Source: Melioribacteraceae bacterium (GTDB lineage Bacteria; Bacteroidota; Ignavibacteria; Ignavibacteriales; Melioribacteraceae). From it: DNA of 62,570 bases. The notes under the pieces were generated by a model, which was given only the letters and a program-made list of their open reading frames with translations, did not search any database and was not told where the DNA came from. This document shows positions 56,015-62,570 of this stretch, piece by piece (positions within the stretch are counted from its first letter, which is position 1; each line of letters begins with the position of its first letter). The translations under genes and the position numbers were made by a program. The stretch is taken from NCBI GenBank assembly GCA_016342755.1, contig JAEINS010000026.1:1-62570 (forward strand). Reading direction: 5' to 3'.

Positions 56015-56057
56015 GCTTTCTCCAGTTGAGGGAAAGCCTAACGTCCATAGGGAGGTT
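56015..56057 (+). promoter_or_regulatory. Possible structured leader of the rpsF operon
   Basis: GCTTTCTC (56015-56022) pairs with GAGGGAAAGC (56028-56037, one G-U step). TAAC...GTTA and CCT...AGG pairings then enclose the AGGGAGG ribosome binding site. Such a leader could bind S6:S18, as the known rpsF leader does, but I cannot confirm the conserved CCG element. Confidence 0.3.
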
Positions 56058-56059
56058 AC

Positions 56060-56503
56060 ATGACTACAAATCAGTACGAAAGCGTTGTGATTGTGAACGC
56101 TACTTTAGATGATGAGCAAATAGATGCGATTCTTACTAAAGTTGAAGATACAATTAAAGTTAACGGTGGCGAAATAGCTAACGTTGACAAATGGGGAAGA
56201 AAAAGATTAGCTTACCCAATACAAAAATCGAAAAGCGGTTATTATGTTGTTTATAGATTCTCCGCTCCAACCGACTTAATTAAAAAGTTAGAAAGAATGT
56301 ACCGTCTTGATGAAAACATCATCAGATATTTAACAATCGTCTTAGACAAAAAGGCTCTTGAATATTATGCAGGTGTTGTAGCTGCAGAAATTGAAGAAGC
56401 TACAGTTGAAGCTGCAAAAATTGAAGCTGACAAAATTGAAGCTGCAAAAATTGAAGAAGTAAAAGAAGAGACTGGTGAAGAAGTAAAAGAAACTAAAGAG
56501 TAA
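56060..56503 (+). CDS. rpsF: Ribosomal protein S6
   Basis: A 147-aa S6. The core (about 1-105) has YESVVIVNATLDDEQID, KWGRKRLAYPIQKSKSGYYVV and a final MYRLDENIIRYLTIVLD. The C-terminal ~40 residues are an extension of near-repeats (VEAAKIEADKIEAAKIEE) ending in Glu/Lys. The DNA behind it is a small tandem repeat (about 56403-56460). It heads rpsF-ssb-rpsR-rplI, a classical operon, with an AGGGAGG ribosome binding site. Confidence 0.95.
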   Translation: MTTNQYESVVIVNATLDDEQIDAILTKVEDTIKVNGGEIANVDKWGRKRLAYPIQKSKSGYYVVYRFSAPTDLIKKLERMYRLDENIIRYLTIVLDKKALEYYAGVVAAEIEEATVEAAKIEADKIEAAKIEEVKEETGEEVKETKE

Positions 56504-56551
56504 TCAACTGAAAGCTAAGATGACTAAAATATTTGAGAAGATGGAGGAACG

Positions 56552-57022
56552 ATGGCCGATTTAAAGATGCCCGAAATAAATAGTGTAGTTGTGGCCGGCA
56601 ATTTGACGAAAAATCCTGTGTTTAGAGAGACCTCTAACAAAACTCCAGTTGTAAATTTTTCTATTGCTGCAAATAGACGTTACAAAGATAGTAACGGTCA
56701 GTGGCAGGAAGATGTTTGTTATGTAGGAGTAGTTGCATGGAATAAGTTGGCCGATAGCTGCAGACAACGATTGATAAAAGGAAGTGCTGTTTTAGTTGAT
56801 GGTGAGTTACAAAGCAGAAGTTGGAAGACTGAAGACGGTCATAATAGAACTATCGTTGAAATAAAGGCGAAAAGAATACAATTTTTAAATAAGTTTGCAA
56901 AAGCAGAAAATGGAGAAATTGTAGAAGATGCCTCTGGTTTTGAATCAGAAGATTCCGAGTTCGAAGAAAATTCTTTCGATAAATTTTTAACTGATGAAGA
57001 ATCAGATCTATTAAAAGATTAA
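56552..57022 (+). CDS. ssb: Single-stranded DNA-binding protein
   Basis: A 156-aa protein with an N-terminal OB fold (about 10-115: NSVVVAGNLTKNPVFRETSN, VNFSIAANRRYKD, WNKLADSCRQRLIKGSAVLVDGELQ). An acidic tail (SEFEENSFDKFLTDEESDLL) replaces the usual Gly/Pro-rich linker and lacks the classical DDDIPF tip. It lies between rpsF and rpsR as in many bacteria. The unusual tail may change partner binding. Confidence 0.94.
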   Translation: MADLKMPEINSVVVAGNLTKNPVFRETSNKTPVVNFSIAANRRYKDSNGQWQEDVCYVGVVAWNKLADSCRQRLIKGSAVLVDGELQSRSWKTEDGHNRTIVEIKAKRIQFLNKFAKAENGEIVEDASGFESEDSEFEENSFDKFLTDEESDLLKD

Positions 57023-57043
57023 GAAAATTGGAGATAAAAAAGG

Positions 57044-57253
57044 ATGAAATCTAAAAAAGTAAGAAGAGTAATCGATGAGTTTATCGATTATAAAGATGTT
57101 AAGAAGCTCCAGAAATTTGTTACTGATCAAGGAAAAATTATTCCTAGAAGAATTACTGGTCTAAGCGCTAAGCAGCACAGAGAATTAATTAGAGCAATAA
57201 AACGTGCAAGACAAATAGCAGTAATGCCATTTGTTTCTGAAGCACTTAAGTAA
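57044..57253 (+). CDS. rpsR: Ribosomal protein S18
   Basis: A 69-aa basic protein that pairs with S6 on the small-subunit platform. Motifs [20 protein letters not shown] and [23 protein letters not shown] are typical. It is short at the N-terminus and lacks the CxxC zinc site found in some S18 copies. It starts 21 bases after ssb. Confidence 0.96.
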   Translation: MKSKKVRRVIDEFIDYKDVKKLQKFVTDQGKIIPRRITGLSAKQHRELIRAIKRARQIAVMPFVSEALK

Positions 57254-57264
57254 GGAGATTGGAA

Positions 57265-57708
57265 ATGAAGGTAATATTAAGAAAAGATTTTGACCAGTTA
57301 GGAAAAATTGGTGAAATTGTTGAAGTTAAAGATGGATATGCTTTAAATTTTCTTCTTCCAAGAAATATTGCTTATGCTGCTCTGAAAGGAAACATAAGAG
57401 CTCTTGAAGAAGAGAAAAAACAAATGTCTAAAAAACAAGCCAAAGAATTAGACGATGCAAAAGTATTTTCATCTGAATTAGAAAAAGTATCTGTTACTAT
57501 TCCTGTTAAAGTTGGTGAAGAGGATAAAATCTTTGGTACAGTTACTTCGCAGATGATATCTGATGCGTTAAAAGAAAAAGGTTATGATGTTGATAAGCGT
57601 AAAATTGAAATTCCAGAAGCTATAAAAGCTCTTGGTATTTACAGTGTAAACGTAAAATTACATTCAGATGTTATTTCTGTTGTTAAAACATGGGTTGTAC
57701 GAGACTAA
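57265..57708 (+). CDS. rplI: Ribosomal protein L9
   Basis: A 147-aa L9 with the N-terminal RNA-binding domain (MKVILRKDFDQLGKIGEIVEV, GYALNFLLPRNIAYAA), the long connecting helix and the C-terminal domain ending HSDVISVVKTWVV. The start at 57265 follows AAGGAGATTGGAA. An in-frame TTG at 57259 is less likely. Last gene of the rpsF operon, followed by a terminator. Confidence 0.95.
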   Translation: MKVILRKDFDQLGKIGEIVEVKDGYALNFLLPRNIAYAALKGNIRALEEEKKQMSKKQAKELDDAKVFSSELEKVSVTIPVKVGEEDKIFGTVTSQMISDALKEKGYDVDKRKIEIPEAIKALGIYSVNVKLHSDVISVVKTWVVRD

Positions 57709-57711
57709 TTA

Positions 57712-57735
57712 AATAACTGGTTTATACCAGTTATT
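57712..57735 (+). terminator. Intrinsic terminator of the rpsF operon
   Basis: AATAACTGGT and ACCAGTTATT form a perfect 10-bp stem with a 4-nt loop, followed by TTTGTTTT, a few bases after the rplI stop. Confidence 0.85.
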
Positions 57736-57821
57736 TTTGTTTTATACAGAAATATCTGATTTGGAACATTAAATAAAATAACTAGTAAAAGATTTCCACA
57801 ACTAAAATTAAGAATTGTTTT

Positions 57822-59699
57822 ATGAAAGAATTTAGATTTAGAATTATTGTGATATTAGCTGCTTTGGGATTAGGTGTTTACCTTCTTTTCCCTACATATG
57901 CTGATTATCAAAATTCAAAGGAAATCACTCAAACTCTTTCTGTTTTTTCTGATAGTGTTAAAAAGGTGACACCAACTATTTCTGAAGCTGATTTAGATAA
58001 TATGGTTGAATTGAAAGAAGAAACAATCAGGGTAAGCGATCCTTCGATTAAAGAAGCAAGAGAAAAAAGAATTAAACTTGGTCTTGATTTACAAGGCGGT
58101 ATGTACCTTGTAATGGAAGTTAACACTTCAGAATTATTAATGCATTTGGCAAAAGATGCCGATAAAACTTTTGAAGATCTTTTAGCTTTATCAGAACAAG
58201 AAGCAATTGAAACAAGTGCCGATATTGTTACAATACTAGCACAAAAATTGCAAGAAAATAATATTAGATTAAGCAGATATTTTGGTTCAATTAGAGAAGA
58301 TGATGCTGAAATTATCGACAGGCTTAAAGATCAAGAATTAGATGCTGTTACCAGAGCTGTTGAAGTTATTGGTAATCGTGTAAATCAGTATGGTGTTTCT
58401 GAACCTAGTATTCAAAAACAAGGTGCTAGAAGAATTATAGTTGAACTTCCTGGCGTTGCCAAAGAAGAAGAAGCTAAAAAACTTCTTGAAGGCAGTGCGC
58501 TGTTACAATTTACAATGGTTAAAGATGCTAACTTCTCTGTACCGTTAATGAATTCGATTGATGGAATATTAGCAAAAAGCTTAACTGCTGATACTACTGC
58601 GGCATCTGATGATTCAGTTGATGTTGCTGATATGACTGAAGCAGAATTTAACGCTGCGCATCCATTTTTTGCAATCGCAAGAATAAGTGCACAGAGCCCG
58701 GAACCATTTGTTAAGGAAGATGATAAAGCTAAAGTTCTTAACTATCTGGAAAGACCTGAAGTTAAAAATGTGATCCCGGATAATGTTGAATTTAAGTTTT
58801 CAGCAAAACCGGCATTCACTCAGGATGGAATTAATTATTTCACATTATTCTTGTTAAACAAAACACCGGAATTAACCGGCGGTGTTGTTGATGCACAGGC
58901 TAACATTTCTCCGGAAACTACTGAGCCTATTGTTAATATGCAGATGAACCCTGAAGCTTCGAGAGAATGGGCAAGAATAACCGGCGCAAATATTAATAAA
59001 CGCTGCGCTATTGTTCTGGATGGATTTGTTTATCAGGCTCCCAATATTATTGGTAAAATTCCTGGCGGCAGATCTCAGATTTCCGGTATGGATGATATGG
59101 ATGAAGCTAAGCTTATGGAAATAGTTCTTAAAGCCGGAGCTCTTCCTGCTTCTGTAACCATTATTGAAGAAAGAACAGTTGGGCCGTCATTAGGTCAGGA
59201 TTCAATTAATCAAGGATTAAATTCCACACTGATCGGGTTCTTCTTTGTCGCTGTATTCATGCTTATCTATTATAAAAAAGCTGGAAGTATTGCTGATGTT
59301 GCATTAGGTTTTACAATTATTTTTATAATGGGTATTTTAGCGGCTTTCCATGCAACTTTAACATTGCCAGGTATTGCCGGTATAATTCTTACTATTGGTA
59401 TGGCGGTTGATGCCAACGTACTAATTTTTGAAAGAATTAGAGAAGAAATGGGTACAGGCAAAACTGTAAAAGCATCAATTGAAAGTGGATACTTGAATTC
59501 ATATTCCGCAATTTTCGATTCAAATATAACTACATTTTTTATTGGAATTATTTTATACCAATTTGGTAGCGGTCCTATACAAGGATTTGCCTTAACACTT
59601 ATGATTGGTATTGTATGTAGTTTATTTAGTGCTTTAGTAGTTACAAGAGTAATTTTCGATTTAATGGTTTTTAAAGGAACCAAAGTTAATATAGGTTAA
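57822..59699 (+). CDS. secD: Protein translocase subunit SecD
   Basis: A 625-aa inner-membrane protein. One N-terminal helix is followed by a large periplasmic domain starting at the D1 motif IKLGLDLQGGMYLVMEV, then five C-terminal helices with DSINQGLNSTLIGFF, GMAVDANVLIFERIREE and SAIFDSNITTFFIG. With SecF it uses the proton gradient to pull preproteins out of the Sec channel. The periplasmic domain is somewhat longer than in E. coli. It lies 26 bp before secF. Confidence 0.95.
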   Translation: MKEFRFRIIVILAALGLGVYLLFPTYADYQNSKEITQTLSVFSDSVKKVTPTISEADLDNMVELKEETIRVSDPSIKEAREKRIKLGLDLQGGMYLVMEVNTSELLMHLAKDADKTFEDLLALSEQEAIETSADIVTILAQKLQENNIRLSRYFGSIREDDAEIIDRLKDQELDAVTRAVEVIGNRVNQYGVSEPSIQKQGARRIIVELPGVAKEEEAKKLLEGSALLQFTMVKDANFSVPLMNSIDGILAKSLTADTTAASDDSVDVADMTEAEFNAAHPFFAIARISAQSPEPFVKEDDKAKVLNYLERPEVKNVIPDNVEFKFSAKPAFTQDGINYFTLFLLNKTPELTGGVVDAQANISPETTEPIVNMQMNPEASREWARITGANINKRCAIVLDGFVYQAPNIIGKIPGGRSQISGMDDMDEAKLMEIVLKAGALPASVTIIEERTVGPSLGQDSINQGLNSTLIGFFFVAVFMLIYYKKAGSIADVALGFTIIFIMGILAAFHATLTLPGIAGIILTIGMAVDANVLIFERIREEMGTGKTVKASIESGYLNSYSAIFDSNITTFFIGIILYQFGSGPIQGFALTLMIGIVCSLFSALVVTRVIFDLMVFKGTKVNIG

Positions 59700-59725
59700 A
59701 AAGTATATTAGGAGAAACTAGAAAC

Positions 59726-60664
59726 ATGAGAATATTTGAAAACACAAATATTGATTTTCTTGGAAAAAGGAAATTATTCTATGGTTTTTCGACTGTGTTA
59801 ATAGTTCTTGGTCTGCTTAGTATACTTGTAAGAGGCCTTGAATTAGGTATCGACTTTAAAGGCGGTACAGAAATAGCATTACAGTTTGAAAAGCCAATTG
59901 AAATATCAGAAGTTAGAGATGTTCTTTCCAAAATAGAATTGGGCGGAGTTGAAGTTAAAACTTTTGGTGAAAATAATGGTGTTCTTATTAGAACAGAATT
60001 ACAGAAAGTACCTGAAAGTGCTGAATTTGAAGGATCAGTAGCCGGTTGGATAGAAAATTATTTGGTGAAAAGTTTTTCAGATAATTCATTTAAGATACTT
60101 AAAGAAGATATAGTTGGTCCTAAAGTTGGTAACGAGCTTAAACGAGATGCAGTGTTAGCAATTTTATTTTCATTAGTTGTTATACTTCTTTATTTAGGAT
60201 TCAGATTTAAATTTGTATTTGCAATTGGTGCGGTAATTACACTTTTTCATGATGTATTAATTACTTTAGGAATGTTCTCTTTATTATACGGAGTGATTCC
60301 CGGTCTTAATACCGAGCTTTCTATTAGTGTTGTTGCAGCGTTCTTATCATTAGTTGGTTATTCTGTTAATGATACAGTGGTTGTGTTTGATAGAATTAGG
60401 GAAAATGTAAAAATTCATAAAACTGCTCCATTGGAAGAAAACATAAATTCAGCTATAAATAAAACAATAAGCCGTACAGTTATTACTTCTGTTACTACAT
60501 TATTTACATTACTTGTACTAGTAATTTTTGGTGGTGAAGTTTTAAGAGGTTTTGCGTTTGCATTAAGCTTTGGTATCATCATTGGTACTTATTCTTCAAT
60601 CTTCGTTTCAAGTACATTTGTTCTTGAGTATGCTAAGAAAAAGGGAATGAAAATTCAGTTTTAA
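59726..60664 (+). CDS. secF: Protein translocase subunit SecF
   Basis: A 312-aa partner of SecD with six membrane helices. It has the D1-like motif ELGIDFKGGTEIALQFE, VGPKVGNELKRDAV, VVAAFLSLVGYSVNDTVVVFDRIREN and NKTISRTVITSVTTL. A TTAGGAGAAAC ribosome binding site precedes the ATG. A terminator follows, so secDF is a two-gene operon. Confidence 0.96.
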   Translation: MRIFENTNIDFLGKRKLFYGFSTVLIVLGLLSILVRGLELGIDFKGGTEIALQFEKPIEISEVRDVLSKIELGGVEVKTFGENNGVLIRTELQKVPESAEFEGSVAGWIENYLVKSFSDNSFKILKEDIVGPKVGNELKRDAVLAILFSLVVILLYLGFRFKFVFAIGAVITLFHDVLITLGMFSLLYGVIPGLNTELSISVVAAFLSLVGYSVNDTVVVFDRIRENVKIHKTAPLEENINSAINKTISRTVITSVTTLFTLLVLVIFGGEVLRGFAFALSFGIIIGTYSSIFVSSTFVLEYAKKKGMKIQF

Positions 60665-60689
60665 TTGAATTTAATAGATTAGATTTAAG

Positions 60690-60717
60690 AAAGCCGATTA
60701 CATTTGTGATCGGCTTT
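60690..60717 (+). terminator. Intrinsic terminator after secF
   Basis: AAAGCCGATTAC and GTGATCGGCTTT pair over 12 bp with one G-U step and a 4-nt loop, followed by TTGTTTT. Confidence 0.88.
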
Positions 60718-60722
60718 TTGTT

Positions 60723-60944
60723 TTAAAAAACTATCGCCTTAAATATCAGTATTCCTACTGCACTCATCATTAATACAAATGTGTTTTATCTGTTAAATGG
60801 GCACCTTTCTTTTTTGCACTTTTTCCCGGCATAATCAATTAAGCATTCATTTAAAATTACAATAGCTGCAGCAGTAATTAAGAAAAGAGTATTAGGGATT
60901 TCTATACGTCTTTCTCTACAAGTGTTTAACTTTAAAGCTGATGG
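60723..60944 (-). pseudogene. Decayed remnant of a small membrane protein gene
   Basis: On the minus strand three frames must be joined to read a plausible protein. From 60944: ALKLNT ... IPNTLFLITAAAIVILNECLIDYAGKK. Then, in the next frame, KKGAHLTDKTHL. Then, in a third frame, FVLMMSAVGILIFKAIVF followed by a stop at 60723-60725. There is no start codon, and a stop stands just before 60944. The pieces look like the last two helices and loop of a membrane protein with at least two frameshifts. The family is not recognised. Confidence 0.4.
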
Positions 60945-60963
60945 TTATATTATCATAAAAATC

Positions 60964-62313
60964 TTATTTATTAAAATACTTTTTTGTTTCACTAATAATA
61001 ATAGGTGATAAAGCTAGAAGTCCTATTAAGTTTGGAAAAGCCATAAGTCCGTTAAAAATATCCGCAATTCCCCAAACAAGATCTAACTCCGAAATAGCAC
61101 CAATTCCAACAAAAATAGTAAAGATAATCCTGTAAGGTTTTATTGCTCTATTGCCAAATAAAAATGATAACGATTTTTCACCATAATAAGACCAGCCTAA
61201 TAAAGTTGAATAGGCAAATAAAACTAAACCAATTGAAACAATATATCCGCCAACTGATGAACTCATTCCATCTGTAAATGCTACTGTAGTTAACTCGGCA
61301 CCTGTTATTCCTGATGACCAGTCTCCGCTAATAATAATAACTAATCCTGTTAAAGTACAAACCACTAAAGTATCGATGAATGTTTGAGTCATTGAAACCA
61401 AAGCCTGGGTTACAGGATCTTTTGTTCGAGCTGCTGCGGCTGCAATAGGAGAACTTCCCAGCCCGGATTCATTAGAAAAAACTCCGCGTGCCACTCCCAT
61501 CCGTATTGTTAACAAAACAGTTGATCCTGCAAATCCGCCTAACTGAGCTGTTGGTGTAAAAGCCTCTTCAAAAATTAACACAAAAGCATCAACTACAGCA
61601 GGAATATTCATTAATAAAATTAGTAAAGCACCACCCATGTAAAAAACAATCATTATAGGAACTAATAAGCCTGTCACTTTACCTATAGATTTAATTCCGC
61701 CCAAAATTACAGCACCGGTAGCAATCATTAATATAATGGCTGTTACAAATGGAGGGATTCCAAAAGTTGAATTAAGTGCGTGAGCTACTGAATTTGATTG
61801 AACTGTGTTACCTATACCAAAAGTTGCTATCGTTGCAAAGAAGGCAAAAATAATACCCAGCCATTTCCAGCCTAGACCCTTACTTATATAATACATTGGT
61901 CCGCCGCTCATATCACCATTGCTATCTTTCACTCTATATTTAACAGCTAATAAGGCTTCTGAATATTTGGTTGCCATTCCTACAAGCCCGGTAATCCACA
62001 TCCAAAATAGGGCGCCGGGTCCACCGGTAGCAATAGCTGTTGCGACACCGGCAATGTTACCTGTACCTACAGTTGCCGAAAGGGCAGTCATTAAGGCTTG
62101 AAAATGTGTAATATCTCCAGGCTCATCCGAATCTTCTTTTCGCTTAATTAGTGCTAGAAATAGAGAATACCACAATTTAGTGAATTGTATACCGCGAAGT
62201 GAAATTGTTAAATATAATCCTGTTCCCACTAATAATATAATAGTTGGTATACCCCAAACTAGTTCGCTAGCAGAGGAAATAAGACTTTGAAGAAACTCTA
62301 AAAACTGCTCCAT
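60964..62313 (-). CDS. Alanine/glycine:cation symporter (AGCS family)
   Basis: A 449-aa inner-membrane transporter with about ten helices. Family motifs: [24 protein letters not shown], the [20 protein letters not shown] segment, [17 protein letters not shown] and [10 protein letters not shown]. It should import alanine or glycine with Na+ (or H+). It stands alone on the minus strand at the window end. Confidence 0.92.
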   Translation of the reverse strand: MEQFLEFLQSLISSASELVWGIPTIILLVGTGLYLTISLRGIQFTKLWYSLFLALIKRKEDSDEPGDITHFQALMTALSATVGTGNIAGVATAIATGGPGALFWMWITGLVGMATKYSEALLAVKYRVKDSNGDMSGGPMYYISKGLGWKWLGIIFAFFATIATFGIGNTVQSNSVAHALNSTFGIPPFVTAIILMIATGAVILGGIKSIGKVTGLLVPIMIVFYMGGALLILLMNIPAVVDAFVLIFEEAFTPTAQLGGFAGSTVLLTIRMGVARGVFSNESGLGSSPIAAAAARTKDPVTQALVSMTQTFIDTLVVCTLTGLVIIISGDWSSGITGAELTTVAFTDGMSSSVGGYIVSIGLVLFAYSTLLGWSYYGEKSLSFLFGNRAIKPYRIIFTIFVGIGAISELDLVWGIADIFNGLMAFPNLIGLLALSPIIISETKKYFNK

Positions 62314-62570
62314 ATTTTACCCTTCATTTATTCGGTTTAATTTATATAAGTACAAACAGAAAACCTTATTGAAAAGAACATACTACAAGGAAAATGAAAG
62401 ATAATAAAAAGTGTGGTAAAATGAACATTGTGATTATGGAAGCCAACTTAAATTGCAGGTAAGAAAAAAACTAAAAAAAAATTTGCAATTAAGGGATGAG
62501 AGTGGTAATTTACTTGTCTGTGATTTTTTCACATACGTGTTCTTAAGATATTGATTCTGACTAGCAAAGC
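62314..62570. other. Terminal stretch without a recognisable gene
   Basis: AT-rich upstream region of the symporter gene. A 22-codon frame starting MKDNKKCGKMN lies at about 62395-62463 without supporting signals. I see no RNA gene or clear repeat. Confidence 0.4.

Noticed and set aside
59270-59683. 137-codon minus-strand frame inside secD
   Set aside because: Shadow of the C-terminal membrane helices of secD.

Overview
The window is an AT-rich bacterial chromosome segment, roughly two thirds A+T by eye. It probably comes from an Ignavibacteria-type member of the Bacteroidota/Chlorobi group. Evidence for this: a secreted protein ends in a type IX secretion sorting domain of the 'NPFNPTT...' kind; LpxC and FabZ are fused in one polypeptide; two Skp/OmpH genes sit in tandem behind bamA; and dispersed short palindromes of a kind familiar from this group are present. 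Ribosome binding sites of the AGGAG kind are common, and TTG starts recur. I see no tRNA or rRNA gene, CRISPR array, transposase or phage gene.

Layout. Positions 1-2185 hold the end of a secreted beta-helix/TPR protein with a sorting domain; its 5' end is missing. 2786-3617 is a gene-free block of palindromes and a degenerate 21-bp tandem repeat. 3618-13034 is mixed housekeeping: Nudix hydrolase, DUF1232 protein, S9 peptidase, CheB, MFS exporter, thioredoxin, polyphosphate kinase and dCMP deaminase. 13135-17699 holds an amidohydrolase, a strong candidate small RNA on the minus strand, an orphan histidine kinase and purA. 17803-27381 is a partner-switching signalling cluster: a divergent STAS protein, then an ECF sigma factor, an unknown membrane protein, a PP2C phosphatase, a STAS protein, an RsbW-like kinase and two more PP2C phosphatases with different sensory parts. 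27510-30024 holds ilvE and a lexA operon with two small downstream genes. 30193-51231 is a long co-directional envelope cluster: uppS, bamA, two skp, lpxD, lpxC/fabZ, lpxA, panB, a propeller protein, the two split HldE halves, tamB, rnr and a protease-propeller-Omp85 fusion. 51260-60664 holds fmdB-like, prs, rplY, pth, hppA, rpsF-ssb-rpsR-rplI, secD and secF. The end has a decayed membrane-protein gene and an alanine/glycine:cation symporter.

The most interesting items are as follows. (1) A ~110-nt minus-strand RNA candidate (14720-14830) has three consecutive hairpins. Its middle loop presents a CCCTCC anti-Shine-Dalgarno sequence, and its terminator stem is fully paired only on that strand. 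(2) The partner-switching cluster has three phosphatases feeding one kinase. (3) The lexA operon has a promoter overlapped by a perfect 9-bp-arm palindrome and encodes two unexplained small proteins, WYL-like and nuclease-fold-like. (4) A ten-unit degenerate 20-21-bp tandem repeat ends in a perfect hairpin. All function calls rest on motifs read by eye; no database search was possible.
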